64,000 nucleotides of DNA from an uncultured Pseudomonadota bacterium (GTDB lineage Bacteria; Pseudomonadota; Gammaproteobacteria; Methylococcales; Methylomonadaceae), in the NCBI GenBank assembly GCA_903848935.1, contig CAINHO010000004.1, positions 1 through 64,000 of the forward strand, written 5' to 3'. The notes under the pieces are model-generated. The model searched no databases and was not told where the DNA came from. It was given only the letters and a program-made list of their open reading frames with translations. Made by a program: the position numbers and the translations under genes. How positions within the stretch are numbered: the stretch's first letter is position 1; each line of letters starts with the position of its first letter. This document shows, piece by piece, positions 26,063 through 38,296 of the stretch.

Positions 26063-27955
26063 TCATAACTCAATGCGGACACCCAACTCAATAACTTTTT
26101 CAACTGGAATTTTGAAAAATTCAATCGCGCTGCTAGCGTTGTTGAACAAGAAAAGAAAAATACCACGTCGCCACACAGGCATTTTGCTACGGCGTTTAAA
26201 CGTAATATATTCATTGCCAACAAAAAACGACACATTGTCCAAATCAATATCCAAACCTTTTTTGTTCGCTAACGTCAGTGCGTAACGCACGTCCTGACTT
26301 TCTTTAAAACCAAAATAGAGTTTGACTCGATAAAACTGTTTTTGACTGCCAAATCGGCGAATTTTAATTTGTTGTTCTTCGTCATCAATATAAGGCTCAT
26401 CAGTTGTCACAATTGTTAACACAATAATGCGCTCGTGAACAACATGATTGTGTTCCAAATTATGTAGCAATACTTGTGGAATCCCGTGCAGACTTCGTGC
26501 TAAATAAATTGCCGTGCCTTTGACCGTTACCAATTCGTGCGTATTTATTTTTTCTTCTAATTCTTCAAATAATACCTTTTTTTCGTCGATAGCTTGAGCC
26601 AATACTGCTCGCCCTTGAATCCACGTCGTCATGAGTAAAAATAACACGCCACCGATTACCAAAGGTAACCAGCCACCGGACAGAATTTTTAAGCTGTTCG
26701 AAGATAAAAAGACGAAATCGATAATAAAAAATATGCCCAAGAACGAATAATTAAAAACAGGATGCCAATGCCATGAAGCTCGAATCACTATAAATGACAA
26801 AAATGTAGTGATAATCATCGTGCCAGTCACTGCAATGCCATAAGCCGAGGCTAAATTCGATGAAGATTTAAATGTTAATACAAGAATAATCACCGCAAAC
26901 ATCAATAGCCAATTGACCGTCGGCACATAGATTTGTCCAATTTCGCTGTCTGACGTATGCGTTACATTCATGCGTGGACAATAACCTAATTGAATTGCCT
27001 GTTTTGTCATTGAATATGCGCCAGAAATCACGGCTTGCGACGCAATCACTGTCGCGAAAGTCGATAAAACCAGCATCGGATACAATGCCCATGATGGCGC
27101 AAGTAAATAAAACGGGTTTTCAATGGCTTCGGGATGTTCAAGTAATAACGCACCTTGTCCGAAATAGTTACATAGTAATGCAGGAAATACGAAGCCAAAC
27201 CACGCATAACGAATCGGTTTTAATCCAAAATGCCCCATGTCAGCATACAACGCTTCCGCACCTGTCATGACGAGTACGACAGAACCCATAATTAAAAAGC
27301 CTTTTACGCCTAATTCGCCCAATAAATGAATTGCGTAATACGGGTTAATCGCCATTAAAACTTGTGGTTGCTGAATAATCTGATTCACACCTAAAACTGC
27401 CAGCGTGATAAACCAAAAAACCATTACCGGTGCAAAGAGTTTGCCGATTTTTGCTGTGCCTCGTGCTTGAATCATAAATAACAGTACCAATACAAACAGC
27501 GTAATTGGTATCACAAAATTCTCTAATTTCGGTGCGATAACTTGCAAACCTTCCACCGCACTCAATACCGAAATCGCGGGAGTAATCACGCTGTCGCCAT
27601 AAAATAATGTCGCACCCAAAATCCCCATTAAAATAATTAAATGTTTTCGGTTAGGATTATCTTTTGTCGCTAACGAAGCCAGCGCAGTTAATGCCATCAC
27701 GCCGCCTTCGCCTTTATTATTTGCTCGCATAATGATAATCGCGTATTTGAGCGAAACCACCAACATCAGCGACCAAAAAATCAGCGATAACACACCCAAA
27801 ATATGCGCTGGTTCCATCGTTAAATGTTCACGAAAAATTTCTTTAACTGCGTATAACGGACTCGTACCAATGTCGCCAAAAACGACTCCGATACTGCCAG
27901 CAATTAACGTGGCGTATTGTTTACTATTTAGTTGTTTAGTATTGTTTGAAGACAT
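26063..27955 (-). CDS. kup: Low-affinity K+ uptake transporter Kup
   Basis: Encodes 630 residues, the usual length. The N-terminal SIGVVFGDIGTSPLYAVKE is the Kup signature, followed by about 12 membrane helices and a C-terminal cytosolic domain from about residue 465. It imports K+ with protons. It lies 17 bp after nhaD on the same strand, so both may be co-transcribed. The frame runs cleanly to a stop at 26063. Confidence 0.97.
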   Translation of the reverse strand: MSSNNTKQLNSKQYATLIAGSIGVVFGDIGTSPLYAVKEIFREHLTMEPAHILGVLSLIFWSLMLVVSLKYAIIIMRANNKGEGGVMALTALASLATKDNPNRKHLIILMGILGATLFYGDSVITPAISVLSAVEGLQVIAPKLENFVIPITLFVLVLLFMIQARGTAKIGKLFAPVMVFWFITLAVLGVNQIIQQPQVLMAINPYYAIHLLGELGVKGFLIMGSVVLVMTGAEALYADMGHFGLKPIRYAWFGFVFPALLCNYFGQGALLLEHPEAIENPFYLLAPSWALYPMLVLSTFATVIASQAVISGAYSMTKQAIQLGYCPRMNVTHTSDSEIGQIYVPTVNWLLMFAVIILVLTFKSSSNLASAYGIAVTGTMIITTFLSFIVIRASWHWHPVFNYSFLGIFFIIDFVFLSSNSLKILSGGWLPLVIGGVLFLLMTTWIQGRAVLAQAIDEKKVLFEELEEKINTHELVTVKGTAIYLARSLHGIPQVLLHNLEHNHVVHERIIVLTIVTTDEPYIDDEEQQIKIRRFGSQKQFYRVKLYFGFKESQDVRYALTLANKKGLDIDLDNVSFFVGNEYITFKRRSKMPVWRRGIFLFLFNNASSAIEFFKIPVEKVIELGVRIEL

Positions 27956-27972
27956 AAAAAGCCGATAAAAGA

Positions 27973-29373
27973 TTAAAAATTAACCGCATTAACCCAAAAA
28001 TGGGCGGCGATACTTAGAAAATAACCTAACAAAATGGCTGGCATCCAACGTAAATGGAAACCGAAACTGTAGCCTTCTTTGATTTGCCCCAACAAACCAA
28101 CACCTGGTGCTGAACCAATTGCCAATAAACTACCGCCAACGCCCAACGTCAACGTTAATAACAGCCATTGTCCGTTTGGAATATCGGGGTGCATACTCAA
28201 TACCGCGAACATCAATGTACCGTTATCCACAAATGCCGACGACAAACCAATCATGATATTTGCCAGCGTGACATTAATTTCGCCAAACAAATAATGCGCG
28301 GCTGCATCCAAATAACCGACAAAACCCATCGCACCAATAATCATCATTGCTCCGTAAAAAAACAGCAACGTATCCCAATCAACATCGGCAATGCTTTTGA
28401 AAACATCGAAACTTTTTTGAGTTTCAATAGCATTTTTTGGTGCTGTTTTAGTTAAGTAAAAATTGAAGAATTGCAATAATCCTAAACCTGCCATCATGCC
28501 GGCGGCAGGTGGTAATTCGAGTACAACATTTGATGAAACGGTAATCGCAAGAGTAACTGCAAACAAGAAGATAATACGTTTGCTGCCGCGTTTTAAGGCA
28601 ATGGTTTGTTTAGAAATGGCGGGCGTTTCTTTGGGAACTGAAAAGTGCATGATGGATGCTGGCACTAAAAAGTTGATGATGCACGGAATAGTTAATGCGA
28701 AAAATTCGGTGAAATGTAAAATTTTATGCTGCCAAACAAATAACGTTGAAATGCCGCCTAATGGACTCATGGTGCCACCGGCATTTGCCGCGACCACGAT
28801 GTTCACGCACGCTAACGCAATAAATTTTGGCTGATTTTTTCCTACCGCTAATGCGACTGCCCCCATTAACAAGCCAATTGTCAAACCATTCACAACGGTA
28901 GAGAGTACAAATGCTAACGCGCCAGTAATCCAAAATAATTGTCGATAACTGTATTGTTTATTGAGCAAAAAAATTCGTAACGCATCAAAAATACCACGTT
29001 CACTCATCGTGTTTAAATAAGTCATGGATACTAAAATAAATAACAACAATTCAATATAAGCCAGCAAATTACTTTCAAACGCGAGCGCAGCAATTTTGGC
29101 TTGTCCGTGCAAAGCATAATAAATACAGATGCTAAACCAAATCAATGCCGCACTTAATACCATCGGTTTCGATTTACGCAAGGCAATTACGTCTTCCGTC
29201 ATGGCGGCAATATAGGCAATCATCGTCAAGGCAAGTGCAAAATAACCCACAAAATGATGTGTTAAATCTAATTGCAGTGTGACAGCTTCTTGAGCGAAAC
29301 TTAACGAAGGCAAAGAAATGAGAACGAAACTAAAGAAATGACGCGCGTTGATAAGGCGAGGAATTTTTTTCAT
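27973..29373 (-). CDS. nhaD: Na+/H+ antiporter NhaD
   Basis: Encodes 466 residues. A signal-like N-terminus ending near SFAQEA is followed by about 12 membrane helices. The conserved polar stretches VVAANAGGTMSPLGGISTLF and SSAFVDNGTLMFAVLS are typical of NhaD in the ion transporter superfamily. NhaD exports Na+ or Li+ in exchange for protons. It precedes kup by 17 bp. With the Na+-NQR operon at 32-38 kb it points to an active sodium cycle. Confidence 0.93.
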   Translation of the reverse strand: MKKIPRLINARHFFSFVLISLPSLSFAQEAVTLQLDLTHHFVGYFALALTMIAYIAAMTEDVIALRKSKPMVLSAALIWFSICIYYALHGQAKIAALAFESNLLAYIELLLFILVSMTYLNTMSERGIFDALRIFLLNKQYSYRQLFWITGALAFVLSTVVNGLTIGLLMGAVALAVGKNQPKFIALACVNIVVAANAGGTMSPLGGISTLFVWQHKILHFTEFFALTIPCIINFLVPASIMHFSVPKETPAISKQTIALKRGSKRIIFLFAVTLAITVSSNVVLELPPAAGMMAGLGLLQFFNFYLTKTAPKNAIETQKSFDVFKSIADVDWDTLLFFYGAMMIIGAMGFVGYLDAAAHYLFGEINVTLANIMIGLSSAFVDNGTLMFAVLSMHPDIPNGQWLLLTLTLGVGGSLLAIGSAPGVGLLGQIKEGYSFGFHLRWMPAILLGYFLSIAAHFWVNAVNF

Positions 29374-29794
29374 GTGAATTCGTGAAATGTTAAATGACGT
29401 AAATTAGCGCGGTATTCTAACTGTAACCGCTTCGATAAACTAACTTCAAATTGAAGTCAAACCATAAGATTGTTATAGTGACGGCGTTTTAATCGAACTT
29501 GAAAATCGCCGCCGCTAAAACAACGGCAACATTTTGGCGATGATTAAAATAGCGACTTTGAGACGCTTTAAAGCTCACACTGAATTTCGGGTTTACCGTT
29601 CGACCCAAGACGAACGTTTTCAAATACCTGCCTGATCTTTCGCTAGACTAATCACCCAAAACGCCTATCTACCCGCACAAAACCTCGTTTTTCTCTTTCA
29701 TTAGAGCAACACATCAGCCGCCTAGATACCCACCGCGCTCAAGTTTTTAGTCACACGCGCCAATGCAGCGCAGGTCACAACAAGGAAAAATTAC
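29374..29794. promoter_or_regulatory. nhaD / rne intergenic region with long rne leader
   Basis: No gene is seen in these 421 bp. A promoter for rne is visible at 29451-29479, giving a leader of about 310 nt. A long leader is expected for rne, since RNase E controls its own mRNA through the 5' UTR. Short inverted repeats occur but I could not define a clear hp2/hp3-type structure by eye. Confidence 0.6.
29451..29479 (+). promoter_or_regulatory. Promoter of rne
   Basis: TTGAAG at 29451-29456 and TATAGT at 29474-29479 are exactly 17 bp apart. Transcription would start near 29486. Confidence 0.7.
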
Positions 29795-31993
29795 ATGAAA
29801 AGAATGCTAATCAATGCCACGCAATCGGAAGAATTGCGCGTGGCGTTAGTCGATGGTTATAAACTTTACGATTTTGATATTGAAGTCCCATCTCAAGAAC
29901 AAAAAAAATCGAACATTTACAAAGGGATTATCACGCACGTTGAAGCCAGTTTGGAAGCCGCCTTTGTCAATTATGGGGCAGAAAAACACGGCTTTTTACC
30001 GTTCAAAGAAATCGCCCCGTTATATCGTCGTCCAGTTGTAGATGTTGAAACAAAAGACGGTAAACCTGCGCCGCGTCGAGGAGTAAAAGATTTGATTCGC
30101 GTTGGGCAAGAAGTCATTGTTCAAATCGAAAAAGAAGAGCGTGGCAACAAAGGTGCCGCATTGACGACTTATGTCAGTTTAGCGGGAACGTATTTGGTAT
30201 TGATGCCGAATAATCCCAAAGCGGGCGGCATTTCACGTCGTATTGAAGGCGAAACCCGCAATGAATTGCGTGAAGCAATGGGTGCGCTAGAAATTCCTGA
30301 AAATATGGGCTTAATTGTAAGAACCGCTGGTTGTGGTAAAAATGTCGAAGAATTGCAGTGGGATTTGAATTATTTGCTGCAATTGTGGGATGCAATCGAC
30401 CGTTCTGCTCAACAACAAGCTGCACCATTTTTAGTGTTTCAAGAAAGTAATGTAATTATTCGCGCTTTACGCGATCATTTACGCACCAACATTGACGAAA
30501 TTCTTATCGATGATCCCGAATCCTTTGAGCTGGTCAAAAGTTTTTTAAAGCAAGTCATTCCTAGTTTTTTATCGAAAGTACGGTTATATAAAGATCCAAT
30601 CCCATTGTTCAACAAATACCACATCGAATCCCAAATCGAAATCGCCTACAACCGTGAAGTCTCATTACCTTCTGGCGGTTCAATCGTTATTGATCACACC
30701 GAAGCTTTAACGTCGATTGATATTAACTCAGCTCGCGCCACGAAAGGCAGTGATATTGAAGAAACGGCATTAAATACCAACTTAGAAGCTACCGAAGAAA
30801 TTGCGCGTCAATTACGTTTACGCGATTTAGGTGGCTTATTTGTAATTGATTACATCGATATGTCATCAACAAAGCATCAACGACAAGTCGAAAATCATTT
30901 GCGTGAGTCGATAAAAATTGATCGAGCGCGAATTCAAACCGGACGAATTTCGCGCTTTGGTTTGCTGGAAATGTCGCGTCAACGGATGCGTCCTTCATTA
31001 GGCGATACGAGCCAACTCAATTGCCCACGTTGTAAAGGTCAAGGCACGATTCGGAGTGTGGAATCTGTGGCATTATCGGTGTTGCGAATCCTCGAAGAAG
31101 ATGCCATGAAAAAAGGCGTAGAGAAGGTTATCGCGCATTTACCCATTGAATGTGCGGCATTTTTGTTGAATGAAAAACGTAGCGTGATTGAACGCATCGA
31201 AAATCGTTTGAAAGTGGGCATTGTGATTTTGCCGAGTCGGCATTTAGAAACCCCGTCTTACGATATTGAAATAATTCGAGAACGTGATCATCACGAAGAA
31301 AAGAACAGTTATTCGCAAATTAAAGCGGAAGCCATCAACATTCCTGACTTTGCTCAACAGGTGAAATACAACGCAGCAGCGGTGAAACCAGCGATAACCG
31401 AGTTTTTACATGATTCGCCTGCGCCGATGCAAAACAAAAACGAAGCGGCAATTCTGATTAAACGTTTTTGGAACAAATTAACGAAATCGATTTCGAGTGA
31501 TGAAATTATCGATGATTTTGTGTCGTCAGAAAGTGATAAGGATGACGCAAATGAAACATCATCTGAACCGGTAAGAACATCCAAAAACAAAAATAACCGT
31601 CGCAATAAGAATAATCGTAATCAAAAACAACGCGGGACAAAACCAGTTGTGATAAATGAGGAAACGACCGTTTTGCCGTCAGAAAATACAGTGGTTAACA
31701 CTGAAAATCCTCCTATTGAATTGAATGTTGAAGGCGGTGAAATTGCGGCGGATACTGAAACGGTACCGCGTAAAAATAACAACCGTAACAATTTGCGTCG
31801 AGGTCCAAATCGCCGTAAACCGCGTAATCCAGATTATAAAAAACCAGCGGCAGATGGAGATTCTACCGATTCAAATTCGGTGGAACATCAACATACCGAA
31901 GGGTCGTCGCAACCTACTTTTGAAGCGCACTCAAGTCCCAGTCCAAGTCATCCCAATTCAGATTCGAGTGATACCGACTCAAGTTCCGATTAA
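29795..31993 (+). CDS. rne: Ribonuclease E
   Basis: Encodes 732 residues. The start [18 protein letters not shown] is typical. The S1 domain spans about residues 35-125. Catalytic acids are in [20 protein letters not shown] and FVIDYIDM (equivalents of E. coli Asp303 and Asp346), and the Zn-link is CPRCKGQG near residue 410. The C-terminal region from about 530 is low-complexity, with Arg/Asn-rich and Ser/Asp-rich parts, as a degradosome scaffold. It is much shorter than E. coli RNase E (1061), mainly in this scaffold. RNase G is unlikely given the N-terminus and long tail. Confidence 0.96.
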   Translation: MKRMLINATQSEELRVALVDGYKLYDFDIEVPSQEQKKSNIYKGIITHVEASLEAAFVNYGAEKHGFLPFKEIAPLYRRPVVDVETKDGKPAPRRGVKDLIRVGQEVIVQIEKEERGNKGAALTTYVSLAGTYLVLMPNNPKAGGISRRIEGETRNELREAMGALEIPENMGLIVRTAGCGKNVEELQWDLNYLLQLWDAIDRSAQQQAAPFLVFQESNVIIRALRDHLRTNIDEILIDDPESFELVKSFLKQVIPSFLSKVRLYKDPIPLFNKYHIESQIEIAYNREVSLPSGGSIVIDHTEALTSIDINSARATKGSDIEETALNTNLEATEEIARQLRLRDLGGLFVIDYIDMSSTKHQRQVENHLRESIKIDRARIQTGRISRFGLLEMSRQRMRPSLGDTSQLNCPRCKGQGTIRSVESVALSVLRILEEDAMKKGVEKVIAHLPIECAAFLLNEKRSVIERIENRLKVGIVILPSRHLETPSYDIEIIRERDHHEEKNSYSQIKAEAINIPDFAQQVKYNAAAVKPAITEFLHDSPAPMQNKNEAAILIKRFWNKLTKSISSDEIIDDFVSSESDKDDANETSSEPVRTSKNKNNRRNKNNRNQKQRGTKPVVINEETTVLPSENTVVNTENPPIELNVEGGEIAADTETVPRKNNNRNNLRRGPNRRKPRNPDYKKPAADGDSTDSNSVEHQHTEGSSQPTFEAHSSPSPSHPNSDSSDTDSSSD

Positions 31994-32010
31994 AAACGAT
32001 TTTCTTCATT

Positions 32011-32054
32011 AAAAAATAAAGCGTGTTCGCGAAAGTGAACGCGCTTTATTTTTG
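32011..32054 (+). terminator. Intrinsic terminator after rne
   Basis: A long stem (aataaagcg-t-gttc with gaac-g-cgctttatt, one G-T wobble) around an 8-nt loop, with A-run before and T-run after. It separates rne from nqr. Confidence 0.9.
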
Positions 32055-32087
32055 TTTATTATCCGTGCATTAAGCGGCTTTCCTAAG

Positions 32088-32116
32088 TTGAGTAGCCACT
32101 CTTTTTGTGGTGTAAT
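32088..32116 (+). promoter_or_regulatory. Candidate promoter of the nqr operon
   Basis: TTGAGT at 32088-32093 and TGTAAT at 32111-32116 are 17 bp apart, about 90 bp upstream of nqrA and just after the rne terminator. Confidence 0.55.
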
Positions 32117-32166
32117 GACGCGGTTTTACGTCTTTACACCCTTCTATTTTTACTTTCAAAAGTTAA

Positions 32167-33561
<1,395 letters not shown>

Positions 33562-34761
33562 ATGTCAGTGAGAAAGTTTTTAGACAATTTAGAACCACAT
33601 TTTGCCAAAGGCAGCAAACTTGAACGGTATTACGGCTTGTACGAAATGGTCGATACGTTCATTTATACGCCAGCCGATGTGACACGCGGTAAAACGCACG
33701 TTCGTGACGGCAACGATTTGAAGCGCACCATGACGTTTGTGGTGATTGCGACGTTCTTCTGTATTTTGATGGCGATGTATAACACGGGTTATCAAGCCAA
33801 TTTAGCGATGGAAGCGTTAGGAACTAGCACGATTGATAACTGGCGCAATCTGCCGATGACGATTTTCGGTTACAGCACCATGAATCCATTCTCGAATATG
33901 ATGCACGGCGCGTTGTATTTCTTACCAATTTACCTCACGACTTTAGCGGTTGGCGGTATTTGGGAAGTTGTATTTGCGACGGTTCGTGGTCATGAAGTCA
34001 ACGAAGGTTTCTTAGTTTCTTCAATGCTTTACACCTTAATCATGCCACCTGATATGCCTTTATGGCAGGTCGCGTTGGGTATTTCTTTCGGTATTGTTAT
34101 CGGTAAAGAAGTATTCGGCGGCACAGGCAAAAATTTCTTAAACCCAGCTTTAACGGGTCGTGCGTTTTTGTATTTTGCTTATCCAGCGTCAATTTCGGGC
34201 GATTCAGTTTGGACAGCAGTCGATGGTTACACCGCAGCAACTCCATTAGGTTTAGCGGCTGACGGAGGTTTAAGTGCAGTGACTGAACATTACAGCTGGT
34301 TCCAAACTTTCATGGGCTTTGAACCTGGTTGTTTAGGTGAAACATCAGTTTTTGCCATCATGATTGGTGCGGCATTCTTACTTTATACGCGCGTTGCGTC
34401 TTACCGCGTAATGGGTGGCGTATTTGCTGGTATGGTTGCAACTTCATTGCTATTCAATGTTATTGGTAGCGACACAAACCACATGTTTGCATTACCTTGG
34501 TACTGGCATTTAACTGTTGGCGGTTTTGCATTCGGTATGGTCTACATGGCAACTGACCCTGTAACCGCTGCAATGACAGACAAAGGTCGTTGGATATTCG
34601 GTGGATTGGTTGGCGCAATGACGGTGTTAATTCGCGTTGTGAACCCCGCGTTCCCCGAAGGCATTATGCTCGCCATTTTATTTTCCAATATGTTTGCACC
34701 GACGATTGATTATTTCGTCATTCAAGCAAATATCAGAAGAAGGATGAAACGTCATGCCTAA
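33562..34761 (+). CDS. nqrB: Na+-NQR subunit B
   Basis: Encodes 399 residues with about ten membrane helices. The segment DGYTAATPLGLA carries the threonine that receives covalent FMN (family motif S/T-x-A-T). NqrB also holds riboflavin and forms the main Na+ path. It starts directly after the nqrA stop and overlaps nqrC by 8 bp. Confidence 0.98.
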   Translation: MSVRKFLDNLEPHFAKGSKLERYYGLYEMVDTFIYTPADVTRGKTHVRDGNDLKRTMTFVVIATFFCILMAMYNTGYQANLAMEALGTSTIDNWRNLPMTIFGYSTMNPFSNMMHGALYFLPIYLTTLAVGGIWEVVFATVRGHEVNEGFLVSSMLYTLIMPPDMPLWQVALGISFGIVIGKEVFGGTGKNFLNPALTGRAFLYFAYPASISGDSVWTAVDGYTAATPLGLAADGGLSAVTEHYSWFQTFMGFEPGCLGETSVFAIMIGAAFLLYTRVASYRVMGGVFAGMVATSLLFNVIGSDTNHMFALPWYWHLTVGGFAFGMVYMATDPVTAAMTDKGRWIFGGLVGAMTVLIRVVNPAFPEGIMLAILFSNMFAPTIDYFVIQANIRRRMKRHA

Positions 34762-35674
34762 ATGTGAAAAATTGAAAAAAGTGTGTGAAAAACTTGAGCA
34801 GTACCCGCAGTACCGAAAATTCAAAGCGTATTGCCAAAGAATTCTCGGTTTAAGCAACAATAGTTTAGAAAAAACCATCGCCATCGCGGTGGCATTATGT
34901 TTGGTTTGTGCGGTATTTGTGTCGATTGCAGCGGTGGCGTTAAAACCATTGCAAGTGACCAACAAAGAACTCGACATGAAGAAAAACATTTTAGACGTTG
35001 CGGGTTTATTGCAAGCTGACACCGACATCGAAAAAGCTTTTGCTGAAAAAATCGAATCAAAATTGGTTAATTTAGAAACGGGCGAATACGCTGAAGGTAA
35101 CGCTGACGCTTACGATCAACGTAAAGCGGCGAAAGATCCCGCGCAAAATGTTTTAATTCCCAAAGACAAAGACATTGCTCACATTCGTATTAAAGCGAAA
35201 TTGGCAAAAGTCTATTTGGTGAAAGAAGGCGGCGCGACTAAATCAATCATTTTGCCAATTAACGGTTATGGTTTGTGGTCAACATTGTACGGTTTCTTAT
35301 CGGTTGAAGCCGATGGTCAAACGGTTCAAAGCATCAACTTCTACGACCAAGCAGAAACACCAGGATTGGGCGGCGAAGTCGTGAATCCAAACTGGCGTGC
35401 GTTGTGGAAAGGTAAAAAAGTCTATGCAGAAACAGACCAAGCGGCTTCTGACAAAGGTCAAATCGCAGAAGCGGACGTTGGCGAACCTGCATTGAGTTTA
35501 ATTAAAGGCACAGTAGATACCAGCAAAGCGGGTTCACAATATCAAGTGGACGGTTTAGCAGGTGCGACTTTAACCAGTACAGGCGTAACTAACTTGGTCA
35601 GATATTGGACAAGCAAAGAAGGTTTCGCGCCTTATTTGGCGAAAGTCAGAACGGTTAAAGGAGCAAAATCATGA
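34754..35674 (+). CDS. nqrC: Na+-NQR subunit C, with N-terminal extension
   Basis: Encodes 306 residues. The single membrane helix is at about residues 45-67, preceded by an unusual cytosolic extension of about 38 residues rich in Lys and carrying three Cys ([20 protein letters not shown]). The periplasmic FMN-binding domain has [10 protein letters not shown], with the flavin-linked threonine, near residue 282. The ATG at 34754 is the only good start before the helix and overlaps nqrB by 8 bp. Many NqrC proteins start only about 10 residues before the helix. Confidence 0.96.
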   Translation: MPKCEKLKKVCEKLEQYPQYRKFKAYCQRILGLSNNSLEKTIAIAVALCLVCAVFVSIAAVALKPLQVTNKELDMKKNILDVAGLLQADTDIEKAFAEKIESKLVNLETGEYAEGNADAYDQRKAAKDPAQNVLIPKDKDIAHIRIKAKLAKVYLVKEGGATKSIILPINGYGLWSTLYGFLSVEADGQTVQSINFYDQAETPGLGGEVVNPNWRALWKGKKVYAETDQAASDKGQIAEADVGEPALSLIKGTVDTSKAGSQYQVDGLAGATLTSTGVTNLVRYWTSKEGFAPYLAKVRTVKGAKS

Positions 35675-36354
35675 GCGAATTTTTGAATGATGAAACAAAA
35701 AAAGTTTTAGTTGAGCCACTCGTCGAAAACAACCCAATTACGTTGCAAGTTCTTGGAATTTGTTCAGCGTTGGCAGTGACTTCGCAAATGTCTACGTCAT
35801 TGATTATGGCGTTGGCGTTGACGATGGTAACGGCGTGTTCAAGTGCGGCGATTTCGTCAATTCGTAACCATATTCCGAGCAGCATTCGGATTATTGTGCA
35901 AATGACAATTATCGCGTCACTCGTTATCGTAGTTGACCAATTGTTGAAAGCATTTGCTTATGACGTGAGCAAACAATTATCGGTTTTCGTAGGTTTGATT
36001 ATCACCAACTGTATCGTGATGGGTCGTGCGGAAGCGTATGCCATGAAAAATCCACCGCTCGAAAGTTTTATCGACGGTATCGGTAACGGTTTAGGCTACA
36101 GTTTGATTTTGGTTATCGTGGCATTTTTCCGCGAAATATTTGGTTCTGGCAAATTGTTGGGAATGGAAGTTTTCCATTTAACCAAAGACGGCGGCTGGTA
36201 CGATCCAAACGGTTTGATGTTGTTGCCACCGAGCGCGTTTTTCATTATCGGTTTGCTCATTTGGGCAGTTCGTGAATGGAAACCCAAACAACGTGAAGCG
36301 GTTGAATTCAAAATCATGTCGATTTCACATGGCGAACAAGGAGGGCATCACTAA
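35671..36354 (+). CDS. nqrD: Na+-NQR subunit D
   Basis: Encodes 227 residues, six membrane helices. The cysteine motifs GICSALAVT and [19 protein letters not shown] are those that bind the intramembrane Fe centre shared with NqrE. It overlaps nqrC by 4 bp (ATGA) and nqrE by 1 bp. Confidence 0.98.
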   Translation: MSEFLNDETKKVLVEPLVENNPITLQVLGICSALAVTSQMSTSLIMALALTMVTACSSAAISSIRNHIPSSIRIIVQMTIIASLVIVVDQLLKAFAYDVSKQLSVFVGLIITNCIVMGRAEAYAMKNPPLESFIDGIGNGLGYSLILVIVAFFREIFGSGKLLGMEVFHLTKDGGWYDPNGLMLLPPSAFFIIGLLIWAVREWKPKQREAVEFKIMSISHGEQGGHH

Positions 36355-36962
36355 TGGAAGCCTATATCAGTTTATTTGTTAAAGCAGTTTTCATTGAAAA
36401 CTTAGCGTTATCGTTCTTTTTAGGAATGTGTACGTTCATCGCCGTGTCGAAAAAAGTTTCGACTGCGATGGGTTTAGGCATTGCTGTCATGGTCGTGCAA
36501 GCGATTACGGTGCCTGCGAACAACCTCGTTTATCACACACTTTTGAAAGAAGACGCGCTGTCGTGGTTGGGCATTAAAGGCGTAGATTTGAGCTTTTTAG
36601 CGTTGCTCGCTTGTATCGGTATGATTGCGGCGTTGGTACAAATCTTGGAAATGATTTTAGATAAATTTTTCCCAGCGTTGTATCAAGCACTTGGTATTTT
36701 CTTACCATTGATTACCGTGAACTGCGCGATTTTAGGCGGCAGTTTGTTCATGATTGAGCGTGATTACAACTTCGGCGAAAGCGTGACTTACGGCGTAGGC
36801 AGTGGTTTAGGCTGGGCGTTGGCAATTACCGTTATGGCGGGCGTGCGCGAAAAATTGAAATACAGTGATATTCCAGCTGGTCTACAAGGTTTGGGTATTA
36901 CGTTTATTACAGCGGGTCTGATGTCTTTGGGCTTCATGGCATTCTCAGGCATTCAACTCTAG
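36354..36962 (+). CDS. nqrE: Na+-NQR subunit E
   Basis: Encodes 202 residues, six membrane helices in inverted topology relative to NqrD. The [11 protein letters not shown] and [10 protein letters not shown] segments carry the matching cysteines of the NqrD/E iron centre. It begins on the last base of nqrD and is 12 bp before nqrF. Confidence 0.98.
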   Translation: MEAYISLFVKAVFIENLALSFFLGMCTFIAVSKKVSTAMGLGIAVMVVQAITVPANNLVYHTLLKEDALSWLGIKGVDLSFLALLACIGMIAALVQILEMILDKFFPALYQALGIFLPLITVNCAILGGSLFMIERDYNFGESVTYGVGSGLGWALAITVMAGVREKLKYSDIPAGLQGLGITFITAGLMSLGFMAFSGIQL

Positions 36963-36974
36963 GAAGGTAGCGTC

Positions 36975-38192
36975 ATGCTGGAAATTATTTTAGGGATTAT
37001 CATCTTCACGGGTTTTGTTATCGCGCTAGTCTTTGTGATTATCGGCGCGAAAAAGAAACTCGTGGCGGAAGGTGATGTTGAGATTGTCATCAATGATGAG
37101 AAAACAATTCACGTCCCGTCAGGTTCAAAATTATTAAACGCTCTCGCAGACAACGGTTTATTCGTGTCATCTGCGTGCGGCGGTGGTGGTACTTGTGGTC
37201 AATGTAAAGTCAAAGTTCATTCAGGCGGCGGCGATATTTTGCCAACTGAATTGAGCCACATCACCAAACGCGAAGCGGCACACGGTGAACGTTTGTCTTG
37301 CCAAGTTTCAGTAAAAAGCAACATGACCGTTGAAGTCGAAGACAGCGTTTTCGGCGTGAAAAAATGGGAATGTACGGTTAAATCGAATGACAACGTGGCA
37401 ACATTTATCAAAGCGTTGGTGTTAGATTTGCCCGAAGGTGAAGCGATTCATTATCGCGCAGGCGGTTATATTCAAATCGAATGTCCTGAACACGTTGCGA
37501 AATACAGTGATTTTGAAGTTGCTGACCGTTTCCGTGGCGATTGGGATAAATTTAATTTGTGGAAATACGTTTCTACGGTGAAAGAACCGACTTTGCGTGC
37601 GTATTCGATGGCTTCTTATCCTGAAGAAAAAGAAATCATGTTGAACGTGCGGATTGCTACGCCACCATTTAATGCGCCTGATGCACCGCCAGGAATCATG
37701 TCGTCGTTCATTTTCAACCTGAAACCAGGTGATAAATGTATCGTATCTGGGCCTTACGGTGAGTTTTACGCGAAAGAGACGAATGCTGAAATGGTCTTTA
37801 TCGGCGGTGGTGCAGGGATGGCTCCAATGCGTTCACATATTTTCGACCAACTTCGTCGGTTGAAATCAACACGCAAAATGTCGTATTGGTACGGAGCGCG
37901 TAGCAAAAATGAAATGTTCTATGTGGAAGATTTCGATATGCTCGCCAAAGAAAATCCAAACTTTACTTGGCAAGTTGCGCTTTCTGATCCATTGCCCGAA
38001 GATAATTGGACAGGTTACACAGGCTTTATTCATAACGTTCTGTTCGAGGAATTCATTAAGTCTCACCCCGCACCTGAAGATTGTGAGTTCTACATGTGTG
38101 GGCCGCCAATGATGAATAAGGCAGTTATCAACATGTTAATCAATGCAGGTGTTGAACCTGAAAATATCATGCTTGATGACTTTGGTGGCTAG
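36975..38192 (+). CDS. nqrF: Na+-NQR subunit F, NADH-oxidising
   Basis: Encodes 405 residues. An N-terminal helix (about 3-25) is followed by a plant-type [2Fe-2S] domain ([16 protein letters not shown]), an FAD domain with [10 protein letters not shown], and an NADH domain with [12 protein letters not shown] and MCGPPMM. NqrF passes electrons from NADH into the pump. It ends in IMLDDFGG. That end is repeated, with synonymous changes, 66 bp downstream. No apbE follows, although ApbE is needed to attach FMN to NqrB and NqrC. Confidence 0.98.
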   Translation: MLEIILGIIIFTGFVIALVFVIIGAKKKLVAEGDVEIVINDEKTIHVPSGSKLLNALADNGLFVSSACGGGGTCGQCKVKVHSGGGDILPTELSHITKREAAHGERLSCQVSVKSNMTVEVEDSVFGVKKWECTVKSNDNVATFIKALVLDLPEGEAIHYRAGGYIQIECPEHVAKYSDFEVADRFRGDWDKFNLWKYVSTVKEPTLRAYSMASYPEEKEIMLNVRIATPPFNAPDAPPGIMSSFIFNLKPGDKCIVSGPYGEFYAKETNAEMVFIGGGAGMAPMRSHIFDQLRRLKSTRKMSYWYGARSKNEMFYVEDFDMLAKENPNFTWQVALSDPLPEDNWTGYTGFIHNVLFEEFIKSHPAPEDCEFYMCGPPMMNKAVINMLINAGVEPENIMLDDFGG

Positions 38193-38207
38193 ACTTAGCT
38201 ATGTTTC

Positions 38208-38223
38208 CCCACATGCGTGGGGG
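38208..38223. repeat. Hairpin A after nqrF
   Basis: A 6-bp perfect stem (CCCCAC / GTGGGG) with a 4-nt loop, 15 bp after the nqrF stop. It matches hairpin B at 38269-38284 except for one compensatory pair (C-G here, T-A there) and the loop. Confidence 0.75.
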
Positions 38224-38229
38224 TGTTTC

Positions 38230-38290
38230 TATTATGCTGGATGATTTCGGCGGATAGTTATCTGCTTCTCCACATTTGTGGAGGTGTTAA
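38230..38290 (+). pseudogene. Second copy of the nqrF 3' end plus its hairpin
   Basis: Positions 38232-38258 encode IMLDDFGG and a TAG stop, identical in protein to the end of nqrF (38166-38192). Codons differ at third positions (ATT/ATC, CTG/CTT, GAT/GAC, TTC/TTT, GGC/GGT, GGA/GGC). The following hairpin (38269-38284) is also a diverged copy of the one after nqrF. No upstream coding sequence remains. This looks like the residue of a second, once functional nqrF allele, left by recombination. Confidence 0.7.
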
Positions 38291-38296
38291 AATCGC

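Noticed and set aside
25936-26247. 103-codon minus frame across the end of kup and the cspA leader
   Set aside because: It is mostly a shadow of kup in another frame with unusual composition.
29374-29794. Possible small gene in the rne leader
   Set aside because: No frame of useful length with a ribosome site was seen; the region fits a long untranslated leader.
38208-38284. Two similar short palindromes that at first look like a two-repeat CRISPR array
   Set aside because: Only two units, and each is preceded by the same nqrF-end codons, which shows a duplicated gene end and not repeats with spacers. No cas genes are in the window.
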